This document shows, piece by piece, positions 9,206 through 19,028 of a DNA stretch of 64,000 nucleotides; the first letter of the stretch is position 1, and the number at the start of each line of letters is the position of its first letter. The notes beneath the pieces were generated by a model. The model did no database searches, was not told the origin of the DNA, and saw only the letters and a program-made list of their open reading frames with translations. Made by a program: the position numbers and the translations under genes. This DNA is from Pseudomonas sp. ANT_H4 (lineage in GTDB: Bacteria; Pseudomonadota; Gammaproteobacteria; Pseudomonadales; Pseudomonadaceae), in the NCBI RefSeq assembly GCF_008369295.1, contig NZ_VOBG01000010.1, forward strand, positions 62,001-126,000. The letters are read 5' to 3'.

Positions 9206-10510
9206 TCAAGTGTTGGCAGTGGTTTGAGGATGCGTGGCAGCCAGCAGCGTGCGACCGATGAAGTCCTGCGGCCCGGTGGCCCCCGGCAAGGTGAAGAAAT
9301 AACCGCCACCTACCGGTTTCAGGTATTCCTCCAGAGGCTCGCCGTTAAGCCTTGTTTGCACGCTGATAAAGCCTTTCTCCAGGTCAGCCTGGTAGCAGAT
9401 AAACAACAGCCCCATGTCCAGCTGACCATTTTTGTTGACGCCGTTGGAGTAGTTGAACGGTCGACGCAGGATCAGGTTGGCCTGAGTCTTGTGGGTGCGC
9501 GGGTTGGCCAGGCGGATATGGGCATCTAGCTTGGTCAACTTGCCTTCGGGGTCCTTGGTGTAATCGGGCACCTGGGTTTCGGTGTGGCCGTCCATAGGCG
9601 CGCCGCTGGGCTTGATCCGGCCGATGATGCTTTCTTGCTCCTGCAGGGGCGTGCGGTCCCAGCGCTCGACGAAGTTGCGGATGATCCGTACCGCCTGGTA
9701 GCTGCCATTGGCGGCCCAGGCCGGTTCGTCACTGTCCGGCTGGACCCAGACAATCTGGTCCATGGTTTTGTTGTCGTTGGAGTTGGGGTTGGCCGAACCA
9801 TCACGAAAACCGAGGAAGTTGCGCGCACTCTGCGCCGGCTCGCCTGGGCGGGCAGGGGCCTGGGACGGCACGCTGCCTTCCTGCTTCCAGCGCACCAGCA
9901 GCAGGTCTGGCAGGTTTTTCACGATGTCACGCAGGGCGTGAATATTGGTGTCGGGGGTGTTGGAGCTGAACTGCAGGCTCAGGTCTCCGTGGCACTGGGC
10001 GGGTTCCAGGGCGTCGTTGGGGAAACCGACCATGCGGCTCAGGCGCTTGGGCTTGGCGCTGGCCAGTGCGAAGCGCTCATCAAACAGCGACTCGCCGACG
10101 GACACGGTGATGGTCAGGTTGTCCGGCGTTACCACGGGGCCGAGAATCCCGGAGTCGGTGGGCGGCAGTTTCGGGTCGACTTGCGGCACGGTGCCGCCGG
10201 TCATCAGGAAGCTGATGCGCTCGTTCAGCGTGCGCAGCAACCGTTCGAGATCTTCACGATCGCTGGCCAGTACATCAAAGGACACCAGCATGCCGCAGGC
10301 CGGGCGCGGGGTGACGATGCCTGTTTGATGCTGGCCATGAAAATCGTGACGGTCCTGGGTCTTTTCACTGCTCGGCGCGGTGGTGACTTGTGCCGCGCTG
10401 GCGGCCATCGCCGGGCAACTGAGGCTGCTGCCGGCAATTGCCGCGCCTGTGGCAGCCATGCCTAGCAAGACACGACGACGCTGGGCTGAAAATTGTTCTG
10501 AATCACTCAT
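9206..10510 (-). CDS. efeB: EfeB deferrochelatase/peroxidase
   Basis: A 434-residue dye-decolourising-type heme peroxidase of the Efe iron uptake system. The N-terminus carries a Tat-like signal with a twin-arginine region ([18 protein letters not shown]), so it is exported folded. The GxxDG heme-peroxidase motif appears as GFRDGSANP. Its proposed role is oxidation of Fe(II) or release of iron from heme in the periplasm, feeding EfeO and EfeU. An alternative ATG lies four codons upstream at 10520-10522, just after the efeO stop. The start at 10508-10510 leaves better room for a ribosome binding site, and the choice is not certain. Confidence 0.93.
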   Translation of the reverse strand: MSDSEQFSAQRRRVLLGMAATGAAIAGSSLSCPAMAASAAQVTTAPSSEKTQDRHDFHGQHQTGIVTPRPACGMLVSFDVLASDREDLERLLRTLNERISFLMTGGTVPQVDPKLPPTDSGILGPVVTPDNLTITVSVGESLFDERFALASAKPKRLSRMVGFPNDALEPAQCHGDLSLQFSSNTPDTNIHALRDIVKNLPDLLLVRWKQEGSVPSQAPARPGEPAQSARNFLGFRDGSANPNSNDNKTMDQIVWVQPDSDEPAWAANGSYQAVRIIRNFVERWDRTPLQEQESIIGRIKPSGAPMDGHTETQVPDYTKDPEGKLTKLDAHIRLANPRTHKTQANLILRRPFNYSNGVNKNGQLDMGLLFICYQADLEKGFISVQTRLNGEPLEEYLKPVGGGYFFTLPGATGPQDFIGRTLLAATHPQTTANT

Positions 10511-10523
10511 GCTTTCAGTCATC

Positions 10524-11726
10524 TCACTGCAGGCCAGAAAGGCCAAGGGCGGGGTCGATTCCATCGAGTGCAACGGCCAGAGCCTTGGCCTTATCGGCGA
10601 TCTGCTTGCGCTGATCGACGGTGACGCTGTCGTAAGTGCTGTAGCTATTACCGACTTTCAAACTACTGAGCTGGGCGTCGAGGGCGTTGATGGCACTGTC
10701 GATGCCCGGCAGCAGGTTGGCAGCCGACTTGGTCAGCAGTGGACGCATCAGGTCCACTACCTTGCGCGTGGCCTCCAGGTTGGCGGCAAAACCATTGAGG
10801 TCGATATGGCTGTAGCGCTCTTCCTCACCGCTGACTGCACGCACATCCGCCAGGCTATTGAGGTTGCGCACCAGGATGCTCACCAGTTGTTCCGGTGGCA
10901 GCGATTGGGCGAGTAACTGTTGCTTGAGGCGGGTGACGTCGGTCAGCAGGCGCTGGGCAATCGGTGTCAGACCGTCGAGGTTGCGCTGCTGGAACAGGCC
11001 GTACTCAAGGCGGTGGAAGCCGCTGAAGGCCGGGTCCTGCTCACGCTTTTCAAAGTAATCGGCGCGGGCGTTGATGACGTTGTCCAGCTCCGCCAGGCGT
11101 TGTGAGGCCAGGGCGAGACGCTGATAAGCCTCACGTGCCGGCACGTAAAACGCCCGGGCCTGGCTCAGGTCGCCGGCTGCGATAGCCTGCTCAAGTGCGG
11201 TGACCGCCTTGATCAGCGCGCCGCCCTGGCTGCTCAGGTACACGCGAAACTCCGACAGTGGGCCAATAAACGCCACCATTGATGGCTTGGCCTTTGCCTG
11301 TGCGTCCGACTCGGCGGTCGGCGTCACATGCAGGGTGCCGCGTGGGTTGCTCAGCAGGCCGCAGGTGATGACGTAGTCGCCGGGCGCCAGGTTCGCGTTG
11401 ATCACCTGGCTCAGGCCGGGGGTGATATTTTCGCGTTCTTCGACCACCAGCACGCCGTCGAGAATTTCCCATTCCACCGCCCGGTCCGAGCGGTTGATGA
11501 TGCGAAAACTCGCGTGGCCCGCCGGTACGGTCAGGGCATTGGGCTCGCAACTGTGGGCGTGAATGGTCACGGCGATTTCATCGTGGTTGGTCTGGCGCTT
11601 GGCGGCGGCCATTTTCGAGGCGTAGTAGAACAGGCCTCCGGCGGCGATCATCACGATCACCGAGCCGGCCACCGCCCAGCGCAGGGCACGGGGAGGCGAA
11701 GCCGATTGAGGGGATTGGCTGGACAA
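10524..11726 (-). CDS. efeO: EfeO iron-uptake protein with cupredoxin and M75 domains
   Basis: A 400-residue protein. Residues ~15-37 form a hydrophobic signal or anchor (WAVAGSVIVMIAAGGLFYYA). Residues ~45-130 form a cupredoxin-like domain (HSCEPNALTVPAG ... VITCGLL). The rest is an M75 domain with the HxxE motif in FHRLEYGLF. In the Efe system this periplasmic component captures iron for the permease EfeU. It lies 10 bases after efeU and 2-14 bases before efeB depending on the efeB start, so it is clearly co-transcribed. Confidence 0.93.
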   Translation of the reverse strand: MSSQSPQSASPPRALRWAVAGSVIVMIAAGGLFYYASKMAAAKRQTNHDEIAVTIHAHSCEPNALTVPAGHASFRIINRSDRAVEWEILDGVLVVEERENITPGLSQVINANLAPGDYVITCGLLSNPRGTLHVTPTAESDAQAKAKPSMVAFIGPLSEFRVYLSSQGGALIKAVTALEQAIAAGDLSQARAFYVPAREAYQRLALASQRLAELDNVINARADYFEKREQDPAFSGFHRLEYGLFQQRNLDGLTPIAQRLLTDVTRLKQQLLAQSLPPEQLVSILVRNLNSLADVRAVSGEEERYSHIDLNGFAANLEATRKVVDLMRPLLTKSAANLLPGIDSAINALDAQLSSLKVGNSYSTYDSVTVDQRKQIADKAKALAVALDGIDPALGLSGLQ

Positions 11727-11736
11727 GAGACGGTCC

Positions 11737-12585
11737 TTACTGGCTGGAAACGGAAGAGGTATTGCGGTCGGTTGGTTTGCTGGGCGCCGCCGGCAGGAAG
11801 AACATCACCAAGGCCACCACTAGGTAAATCAGGTAGGCGCCGAGGGTGCTGATGGTGGGGGCATCCTGATAACCAAACATCCCCGCCAGTACCGAACCCA
11901 GCGGGCCATCCATCGGCAGCGTGGCGCTGAAATCGAACAGCACGGTTTGCAGGCGGTTCCAGGCGCCGGCTTCGTGCAGGGCTTGTACCGAGTTGGCCAG
12001 GATGCCAGCGGCCACCACCAGTATGAATAAGCCGGTCCAGCGAAAGAACGCGCCAAGATTCAGGCGCATGCTGCCCGAATAGATCAGGAATCCGACGATG
12101 ATCGCCAGGATCAGGCCGAGCAGGGCACCCATGGGCGCGGCCGGGCCTTCGCTTTGTTGGAACACCGCCAGCAGGAAGAACACGGTTTCCAGGCCTTCAC
12201 GGGCCACGGCGAAAAACACCATGGCGATCAGCGCCGTGACCTGGTGTTTGGAACCGGCCAGGGCGTGATCCAGGGATTGGTGCAGGGAATGCTTGATGGA
12301 GCGCGCTACCTTGCGCATCCAGAACACCATGGAACTGAGAATGCCAACGGCCACCAGGCCGACAATGCCTTCGAACAGCTCTTGCTGTTTTTGCGGGAAC
12401 TCCGCGCTGACCAGTTCCAGGCCCCCGCCTACCAGCAGCGCCAGGGCTGCGGCGAGAAATACACCGATCCACACCGCAGGCATCCATTGGCCGCGGCCGG
12501 TCTGTTTCAGGTAACTGGCGATGATGCCAACGATCAATGCCGCTTCAATCCCTTCGCGCAGCATGATTAGAAATGGAACGAGCAT
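11737..12585 (-). CDS. efeU: EfeU, FTR1-family ferrous iron permease
   Basis: A 282-residue inner membrane permease with about seven hydrophobic segments. The two FTR1-family iron-binding motifs are visible: REGIE near residues 10-14 (LIMLREGIEAALIVG) and REGLE near residue 128 (FFAVAREGLETVFF). It imports iron delivered by EfeO and EfeB. It is the first gene of the operon, and a Fur-like palindrome lies 37-51 bases upstream of its ATG, so iron repression is expected. Confidence 0.94.
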   Translation of the reverse strand: MLVPFLIMLREGIEAALIVGIIASYLKQTGRGQWMPAVWIGVFLAAALALLVGGGLELVSAEFPQKQQELFEGIVGLVAVGILSSMVFWMRKVARSIKHSLHQSLDHALAGSKHQVTALIAMVFFAVAREGLETVFFLLAVFQQSEGPAAPMGALLGLILAIIVGFLIYSGSMRLNLGAFFRWTGLFILVVAAGILANSVQALHEAGAWNRLQTVLFDFSATLPMDGPLGSVLAGMFGYQDAPTISTLGAYLIYLVVALVMFFLPAAPSKPTDRNTSSVSSQ

Positions 12586-12621
12586 TCAGCACCGAAGCGT
12601 AATTAGATAGGAGGCTAAGTT

Positions 12622-12636
12622 GTATCATAATGATAC
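12622..12636. promoter_or_regulatory. Fur-box-like palindrome upstream of efeU
   Basis: GTATCATAATGATAC is a perfect 7-1-7 palindrome. Its flanks, reading AATGAG on the minus strand, extend the similarity to the 19-bp Fur consensus of GATAAT-type hexamers. It lies between efeU (minus) and the AraC regulator (plus). Fur control of efe operons is established knowledge; binding here is inferred. Confidence 0.75.
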
Positions 12637-12752
12637 TCATTACTAAACGGGAAAGCTTGCTATTTGCTGAACGGCAGCTGAACGGTGGTGACGAAGCGCA
12701 ACCCCCACTATGATGCGCGACATCTTCTGCACAACCGGTCATCACACTTCCC

Positions 12753-13769
12753 ATGTCGGAAAAAGACACCATCTCTATCCATCTGGTCCGCGAAGCGTTG
12801 TTGCAGAGCTGCGCGCCGGGTGCTGCTACCCATGAAGTGCTGAACAAGGTCGGGATTGCCCCGGCGCTGCTGGCACAACCGGGTGCCCGCGTTCCGGCGA
12901 CGGCTTATGCGCGGCTGTGGCGTTTGCTGGCGCGGCGACGGGATGACGAGTTTTTCGGCATGGACCCGCGCAAGCTCAGGTCCGGCAGCCTGGCGTTTTT
13001 CTGTCGTGCCTCCATGGCGCAACCGACCCTGGCCGCCGGCCTGGAAACCGGCCTGGGTTTTCTCTCATTGATGCTTGAACACATGCCTGCGCAATTGGTG
13101 CACCAGCAAAGCCTGGCAGAAATAGTTCTGCTGGAGCCCGAACCTGAGCCCAAGCGGGCGTTTACCTATTTCGCCTACTGGATGATCGTCCACGGTGTCG
13201 CCTGCTGGCTTGCCGGTCGGCGCATTCCGATTCTTGCCATTGAGCTGCGTTGTTCGCAACCGGCCTTTTGTGGCGACTATCAGGTGATGTTTTCCGACAA
13301 CCTGCGCTTTGACCGGCCACGCACCCGGATGATTTTTTCCGCCGATTGCCTCGACCTGCCGATCAAACGCAGCCCGGAAGAACTCAAGCGGTTCCTGGCG
13401 CAGGCGCCAGCCAACATCCTGGTTAAGTACCGAGACCCCGACAGCCTGGCTACCCGGATCAAGAATGACCTGCGCCAGATGCCGCCCCAGGACTGGCCGG
13501 AGACCGAGAGCCTGGCCAACACCTTGTGCATGTCGGCCTCGACACTGCGCCGTCGCCTGGCGGAAGAAGGCCTGACCTACCAAGGGCTCAAGGACAGTGT
13601 GCGCAAGGAGCTGGCTGTTATCTGGTTGGCCGAGCCTCATATCAGCTTCGCCGAGATTGCCAGCCGCCTGGGCTTTGCCGATACCAGTTCGTTCTACAAG
13701 GCCTTTCGCAAGTGGTCGGGCTCCAATCCTGGGCATTACCGCAGCCTGATCCTCAACGAGGTCAGTTGA
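12753..13769 (+). CDS. AraC-family regulator (arabinose-binding-like N-terminal domain)
   Basis: A 338-residue regulator of the subfamily with an ~200-residue N-terminal ligand domain and a C-terminal AraC helix-turn-helix pair around residues 240-330. The second HTH reads ISFAEIASRLGFADTSSFYKAFRKWSG, a typical AraC signature. It is divergent from efeU with the Fur-like site between them, but no evidence ties it to iron. Members of this subfamily often control amino acid or alcohol catabolism, so the target is unknown. The short spacing to the Fur palindrome leaves open that its expression is also iron-dependent. Confidence 0.85.
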   Translation: MSEKDTISIHLVREALLQSCAPGAATHEVLNKVGIAPALLAQPGARVPATAYARLWRLLARRRDDEFFGMDPRKLRSGSLAFFCRASMAQPTLAAGLETGLGFLSLMLEHMPAQLVHQQSLAEIVLLEPEPEPKRAFTYFAYWMIVHGVACWLAGRRIPILAIELRCSQPAFCGDYQVMFSDNLRFDRPRTRMIFSADCLDLPIKRSPEELKRFLAQAPANILVKYRDPDSLATRIKNDLRQMPPQDWPETESLANTLCMSASTLRRRLAEEGLTYQGLKDSVRKELAVIWLAEPHISFAEIASRLGFADTSSFYKAFRKWSGSNPGHYRSLILNEVS

Positions 13770-13868
13770 AGCGTTTTCGTACATACGCTGATCGTCAAGC
13801 GGGGGCTTGCTTGAGATTTTCCCTATAGGGGCCAACGGCGCCATCCTTAAGCTGGCTGCACTTTTTCC

Positions 13869-14270
13869 ATGTTGAAGAGTGCCGCAATGCCACTGGACCC
13901 TTTACAAGCCAACGCTTCATCTTCATATGAGGATACGCGGCGACATCCGCTGAGCACCCCACAGAAACTCAAGGGTTTTCTTGTGCAGGTGATCAGTGCC
14001 AGCTTCGGGCATACGCCGGGGCATGTTCCCAAGGCTTCACTGCAAAAGGCCTGGGCCGCTGAAGAAAAGCGGGCCTGCCTGGAACGTCGCTATTGGCCAC
14101 TGGACCAGGCGGACACTTATCGGACAACCGTGAATGCGACGGGCGCTATCTTCAGTGCGGCCGATGCCGTGCAAGGTCTTGTTAATGAGCAATCGGTACG
14201 GTGCCCGGATTTGGTCGAAGATCAGTGGGGAATGTATGAAGATGACGTTAGAAGGGCCAAAAAACATTGA
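13869..14270 (+). CDS. Hypothetical protein, doubtful
   Basis: An open frame of 133 codons, or 127 from a second ATG at 13887 that has a GAAGAG sequence shortly upstream. I do not recognise the protein. It is hydrophilic with no signal peptide or membrane segment. It lies between the AraC gene and an IS66 relic, so it could be a remnant of accessory DNA or a genuine small accessory gene. Codon usage is less GC-rich at third positions than in the neighbouring mex genes. Confidence 0.35.
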   Translation: MLKSAAMPLDPLQANASSSYEDTRRHPLSTPQKLKGFLVQVISASFGHTPGHVPKASLQKAWAAEEKRACLERRYWPLDQADTYRTTVNATGAIFSAADAVQGLVNEQSVRCPDLVEDQWGMYEDDVRRAKKH

Positions 14271-14296
14271 TGTTTTGCTACCACTTTTTTCGTGCA

Positions 14297-14341
14297 CGCG
14301 TGATCCGCGCCGATGAAACGCCGGTGCAGGTGCTTACTTAG
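14297..14341 (+). pseudogene. IS66 transposase (TnpC) relic
   Basis: The frame 14297-14341 reads RVIRADETPVQVLT followed by a stop. The ADETPVQVL core matches the highly conserved catalytic-region motif of IS66-family TnpC transposases. Nothing else of the element is recognisable around it, so it is a short fossil next to the 3' end of the oprN gene. Confidence 0.6.
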
Positions 14342-14346
14342 GGCGC

Positions 14347-14381
14347 AAAAAAAGCCCCGTGACCGAATGGGGCACGGGGCT
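14347..14381 (-). terminator. Rho-independent terminator of mexEF-oprN
   Basis: AGCCCCGTG (14353-14361) pairs with CACGGGGCT (14373-14381). Read on the minus strand, the hairpin is followed by a run of seven T (14347-14353). It lies 41 bases after the oprN stop codon, the expected place for the operon terminator. Confidence 0.85.
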
Positions 14382-14421
14382 AAAAATTGGCTGGATGCGA
14401 CCAACCAAAGGAGCTCTTTAC

Positions 14422-15837
14422 TCAGCGAATGCTGGCGACCGTGGTGTCCGGCTGCCAACCACCGCCCAGCGCCTTGTAGATCGCGACGATGCCGCGATAC
14501 AGGTCGACTTCGGCTTGGGCCTGGGAGTCTTCGGCGGCCAGGCGTTCACGCTGGGCGTCCAGCAGCACCAGGAAGTCCACGGTGCCTTCGCGGTAGCGAA
14601 TGTCGGCCAAATCCGCGGCGGCGCGGCTGGACTCACTCTGACGAATCAACGAAACCAGGCGCTGCTGGCGCTTGCCGTAATCGCTGAAGGCGTTTTCCGA
14701 CTCTTCCAGGGCCAGCAGCACTTGTTGCTCATAGGTCGCCAGGGCGCCATCGGCTTGGGCATCCGCCCCGCGCAAACGGGCGCGCACGCTGCCCAGGTCA
14801 AAGGCCGCCCAGGTAATGCTCGGGCCCAGCGCCCAGGCATTGGCCGCTGACGAGCCGATCTGCGATCCACGGCCGGCGGTAAAGCCCAGGAAGCCGCTGA
14901 GGCTGACCCGAGGGAACAAGTCGGCCTTGGCCACGCCGATCCGCGCGGTAGCGGCGGCCAGCTTGCGTTCGGCGCTGAGAATGTCCGGACGCCGCTGCAG
15001 CAGTTGCCCCGGATCGCCAATCGGCAAGGCCTTGGCAATCGCCGGCAGGCTGGCCGGGCTCAGGTCTACGCTCAGTTTGTCTGGACGCTGGCCGAGGAGG
15101 GTGGCGATGCGGTTACGCTCGCGCACTTGTTCGGCCTGCAGTTGCGGCACGCTGGCCTCAACGGCGGCCAAGCGCGCATCGGCACGCACCACGTCGAGCT
15201 GATCGCCGACACCGGCGTCCCGCAGGCTTTCGGTGATGGTGCGCGAATCCTGCTGGTTCTTCAGGTTGGCCAGGGCGATTTTCTCGCGCAGTTGCGCGCC
15301 CCGCAGTTGACCGTAGGCGTCCACCAGTTCGGCAATCATGGTGACTTGCAGTTGATAGAGGTCGGCTTCGGCGGCCTGCTGATCGGCATCGCTGGCTTGA
15401 AGGTTGCGCTGGATGCGGCCGAACAGATCCAGTTCCCAGGCCATGTCCAGGCCCAGGTCGTAGCGTTCACTGTTAACGCGCTGGGTGGTTTGGCCAGGAA
15501 TCTGCCCCTTGGCCAAATCGCTGCTGACGCGGTTGGTGATCGTCGGCATGGCGTCGTTGCTGGCGTCATCACGAATCGCACGGGCTGCCCGCAGACGGGC
15601 AAACGCTACGCGCAGATCACGGTTGCCGCTCAGGGACTGGGTCACCAGTTGGTTGAGGGTCGGGTCCTCGAACTGCTGCCACCAGATCCCTTCGAAACGT
15701 GCGTGGTCGTATTGTTTAGCGTCGGTGGCGGCCGTGATATTGGCCGCGTCCAGGCTCTGGGTTTTATAGTCAGGGCCCACGGCACAGGCGCTCAGCGCCA
15801 GTACCAGCAAGCTCGGCAGGAAGACTTTCACGCTCAT
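14422..15837 (-). CDS. oprN: OprN-type outer membrane efflux channel
   Basis: A 471-residue outer membrane factor of the RND efflux type, the channel component of MexEF-OprN. It begins with a lipoprotein signal (VKVFLPSLLVLALSAC) whose Cys would be acylated. It contains the two repeated coiled-coil/beta regions typical of the TolC/OprM family. The start ATG at 15835-15837 overlaps the mexF stop (ATGA). A longer frame runs into mexF and is not used. The length agrees with OprN of P. aeruginosa (about 472 residues). Confidence 0.93.
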   Translation of the reverse strand: MSVKVFLPSLLVLALSACAVGPDYKTQSLDAANITAATDAKQYDHARFEGIWWQQFEDPTLNQLVTQSLSGNRDLRVAFARLRAARAIRDDASNDAMPTITNRVSSDLAKGQIPGQTTQRVNSERYDLGLDMAWELDLFGRIQRNLQASDADQQAAEADLYQLQVTMIAELVDAYGQLRGAQLREKIALANLKNQQDSRTITESLRDAGVGDQLDVVRADARLAAVEASVPQLQAEQVRERNRIATLLGQRPDKLSVDLSPASLPAIAKALPIGDPGQLLQRRPDILSAERKLAAATARIGVAKADLFPRVSLSGFLGFTAGRGSQIGSSAANAWALGPSITWAAFDLGSVRARLRGADAQADGALATYEQQVLLALEESENAFSDYGKRQQRLVSLIRQSESSRAAADLADIRYREGTVDFLVLLDAQRERLAAEDSQAQAEVDLYRGIVAIYKALGGGWQPDTTVASIR

Positions 15838-18800
15838 TGCTGTGTCTCCAGCTTCAAGGCCTTGGCCGCTTTGCGGGCTTCGCCGCGCTCGACAAAGCGC
15901 CGGATCAATACGAAGAACACGGGCGTCAGCAACAGGCCGAAGAAGGTCACGCCGATCATCCCGGAGAACACCGCCACACCCATGGCATGACGCATCTCGG
16001 CACCGGCACCGCTGGAGAACACCAGGGGCACCACGCCCATGATGAAGGCGAACGAGGTCATCAGGATCGGCCGCAGACGCAGGCGGCAAGCTTCCAGCAC
16101 CGCAGCGAGCGGATCGAGGCCTTCCTCCTGTTTATCCTTGGCAAATTCGACGATTAGAATCGCGTTTTTACAGGCAAGCCCCACCAGTACGATCAAGCCG
16201 ATCTGGGTAAATATGTTGTTGTCGCCGCCGGAGAGAATCACACCGGTGATGGCCGACAGCAGGGTCATCGGTACGATTAGAATCACCGCCAGTGGCAGGC
16301 TCCAGCTTTCGTATTGAGCGGCCAGTACCAGGAACGCCAGCAGTACGCAAAGCGGGAACACGAACAGCGCAGTATTGCCCGAGAGAATCTGCTGATACGT
16401 CAGGTCAGTCCACTCGTAGGTCATGCCGTTGGGCAGTTCCTCTTTCAACAGTTTCTCAATCGCGATCTGGGCCTGGCCCGAGCTGTAGCCGGGTGCGGCG
16501 TTGCCGTTGATTTCAGCCGTGATGAAGCCGTTGTAGTGCATCACGCGGTCCGGGCCCGAGGTGTCGCTGACCTTGATAAAGGTCGCCAGGGGAATCATCT
16601 CGCCTTTGTTGTTGCGCACTTTCAGTTGGCCGATCTGCTCTTCGTTGAGACGGAACTGCTGCTCAGCCTGCACGTTGACCTGATAGGTACGGCCAAAGCG
16701 GTTGAAGTCGTTGGCATACAGCGAACCCAGGTAGATCTGCAGGGTGTCGAAGATGTCGCTGATTGCCACGCCGTGGGTCTTGGCCTTTTCTCGGTCGATA
16801 GCGGCATCGACTTGCGGCACGTTGACGGTGTAGCTGGTGAACAGCCCGGCCAGTTCCGGTGTGGTCTGGCTCTTGGTGATGATGTTCTGCACTTCTTTGT
16901 ACAGCTCTTCATAGCCCAGGTTGCCACGGTCTTCGACTTGCAGGCGGAACCCGCCGATGGTGCCCAGGCCCTGTACCGGCGGCGGTGGGAAGATCGCCAT
17001 GTAGGCTTCCTGGATGTCGCTGTACTTGCCATTCAACGCGCCAGCAATTGCACCGGCGGACATGCTTGCATCCTTGCGCTCATCGAACGGCTTCAAGGTC
17101 ACGAAGACGATGCCGCTGTTGGAACTGTTGGTGAAACCATTGATCGACAGGCCAGGGAACGCCACGGCGCTTTCCACGCCTGGCTGTTTCAGGGCGATGT
17201 CGGACATGCGCTTGATCACGTCTTCGGTGCGGTCCAGGCTGGAGGCGTCCGGCAACTGGGCGAAGGCCACTAGGTATTGCTTGTCCTGAGCCGGGACAAA
17301 GCCAGTCGGGGTGTGGGCAAAACCGAACCAGGTCAGCACCATGAGACCGGCATACAGGAACAACGCAATGCCGCTGCCACGGATAACCCGGCCCACGGTG
17401 CGGACGTAGCCACCGCTTGCGCGGTCGAAGAAACGGTTGAAAGGACGGAACAGCCAGCTCCCGAAGAGCCCGTCTAGGATTTTCGAGAAGCGATCTTTCG
17501 GTGCGTCATGGCTGCGCAGCAACACGGCCGCCAGGGCTGGGGACAAGGTCAGCGAGTTAAAGGCTGAGATCACTGTCGAGATGGCAATGGTCAAGGCGAA
17601 CTGCTTATAGAACTGCCCGGTCAAACCGCTGATAAAGGCCGCCGGGATAAACACCGCGCACAGCACCAGTGCCGTGGCGATAATCGGGCCGGTCACTTCA
17701 CGCATGGCGCGCTTGGTGGCCTCCACTGGGCTAAGCCCCAGGCCGATGTTTCGCTCGACGTTCTCCACCACCACGATGGCGTCGTCCACCACGATACCAA
17801 TGGCCAATACCAACCCGAATAGCGACAGCGCGTTGAGGGAGAAGCCAAACAGGTGCATGACCGCAAAGGTACCGATCAAGGATACCGGCACCGCCACCAG
17901 CGGGATGATCGAAGCGCGCCAGGTCTGCAGGAACAGGATCACCACCAGCACCACAAGGATCAGCGCTTCGAACAGGGTGTGAACCACGGCCTCGATGGAG
18001 CCACGCACAAAGATGGTTGGGTCATAGACGATGCTGAAGTCCATGCCTTCGGGGAAGCTTTGTTTAAGCTGCGCCATCTTGTCGCGCACTTCGTTGGAGA
18101 TCTCGATAGCGTTGGAGCCCGGTCGCTGGAAGATCGGGATCGCCACCGCCGGTTGGTTATTGAGCAACGAACGCAGAGCGTATTGGCTGGAACCCAGCTC
18201 CACACGTGCAATGTCTTTCAAACGGGTGATTTCACCGTTATCGCCTGCGCGAATGATGATGTTCTCGAACTCTTCCTCAGTAACCAGGCGGCCCTGAGTG
18301 TTGACCGACAACTGGAAGCTGGTGGCATTCGGCGCAGGCGGCGTGCCCAGGGCACCGGCGGCCACTTGACGGTTCTGCTCGCGGATCGCGGTGACCACAT
18401 CGGTGGCCGTCAAATTACGCGAAGCGGTCTTGTTCGGATCGAGCCATACCCGCAGGGAGTAGTCGCCCATGCCGAACAATTGCACGTCACCGACACCGCC
18501 CAGGCGCGCCAACTCATCCTTGATATTGAGCAAGGCGTAGTTTGACAGGTAGAGCATGTCGTAGCGCTTGTCCGGGGAGGTCAAGTGCACAACCATGGTC
18601 AGGTCGGGGGAAGCCTTGTCCACGGTGATACCGATCCGGGTCACTTCTTCGGGCAGCTTGGGCTGGGTCCGGGTGACGCGGTTCTGGACCTGGACCTGGG
18701 CATTATCCAGGTCGGTGCCGAGGGCGAAGGTGATGGTCAGGGTAATCTTGCCGTCGGCCGTCGACTGCGAGGACATGTACAGCATGTTCTCGACGCCGGT

Positions 18801-19013
18801 AATGGCTTGCTCCAGCGGCGCGGCAACGGTTTCACCGATGACTTTCGGGTTGGCGCCCGGGAAGTTGGCGCGTACCACTACGGTCGGCGGCACCACTTCG
18901 GGGTATTCACTGATCGGCAATTGGAACAGTGAAATCGACCCGGCGATCAAGATCAACAGCGAGAGCACCGCTGCGAAGATCGGCCGCGAAATGAAGAACT
19001 GGGAAAAATTCAT
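15834..19013 (-). CDS. mexF: MexF, RND multidrug efflux transporter
   Basis: A 1059-residue HAE1-family RND pump, very close to P. aeruginosa MexF as I remember its sequence (opening MNFSQFFISRPIFAAVLSLL, central GIVVDDAIVVVENVE). The Asp-Asp pair in that central helix is the proton relay. Twelve membrane helices and two large periplasmic loops are evident. The family exports chloramphenicol, fluoroquinolones, trimethoprim and quinolone-signal precursors with MexE and OprN. The gene lies 15 bases after mexE and overlaps oprN by ATGA. Confidence 0.96.
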   Translation of the reverse strand: MNFSQFFISRPIFAAVLSLLILIAGSISLFQLPISEYPEVVPPTVVVRANFPGANPKVIGETVAAPLEQAITGVENMLYMSSQSTADGKITLTITFALGTDLDNAQVQVQNRVTRTQPKLPEEVTRIGITVDKASPDLTMVVHLTSPDKRYDMLYLSNYALLNIKDELARLGGVGDVQLFGMGDYSLRVWLDPNKTASRNLTATDVVTAIREQNRQVAAGALGTPPAPNATSFQLSVNTQGRLVTEEEFENIIIRAGDNGEITRLKDIARVELGSSQYALRSLLNNQPAVAIPIFQRPGSNAIEISNEVRDKMAQLKQSFPEGMDFSIVYDPTIFVRGSIEAVVHTLFEALILVVLVVILFLQTWRASIIPLVAVPVSLIGTFAVMHLFGFSLNALSLFGLVLAIGIVVDDAIVVVENVERNIGLGLSPVEATKRAMREVTGPIIATALVLCAVFIPAAFISGLTGQFYKQFALTIAISTVISAFNSLTLSPALAAVLLRSHDAPKDRFSKILDGLFGSWLFRPFNRFFDRASGGYVRTVGRVIRGSGIALFLYAGLMVLTWFGFAHTPTGFVPAQDKQYLVAFAQLPDASSLDRTEDVIKRMSDIALKQPGVESAVAFPGLSINGFTNSSNSGIVFVTLKPFDERKDASMSAGAIAGALNGKYSDIQEAYMAIFPPPPVQGLGTIGGFRLQVEDRGNLGYEELYKEVQNIITKSQTTPELAGLFTSYTVNVPQVDAAIDREKAKTHGVAISDIFDTLQIYLGSLYANDFNRFGRTYQVNVQAEQQFRLNEEQIGQLKVRNNKGEMIPLATFIKVSDTSGPDRVMHYNGFITAEINGNAAPGYSSGQAQIAIEKLLKEELPNGMTYEWTDLTYQQILSGNTALFVFPLCVLLAFLVLAAQYESWSLPLAVILIVPMTLLSAITGVILSGGDNNIFTQIGLIVLVGLACKNAILIVEFAKDKQEEGLDPLAAVLEACRLRLRPILMTSFAFIMGVVPLVFSSGAGAEMRHAMGVAVFSGMIGVTFFGLLLTPVFFVLIRRFVERGEARKAAKALKLETQQ

Positions 19014-19028
19014 CTTGAGTGTTATCCC

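Noticed and set aside
9584..10465. Plus-strand open frame of 293 codons opposite efeB
   Set aside because: efeB on the other strand is complete and family-typical, so this is an antisense shadow.
15004..15990. Plus-strand open frame of 328 codons opposite oprN and the mexF end
   Set aside because: It is antisense to two well-supported efflux genes and lacks any motif.
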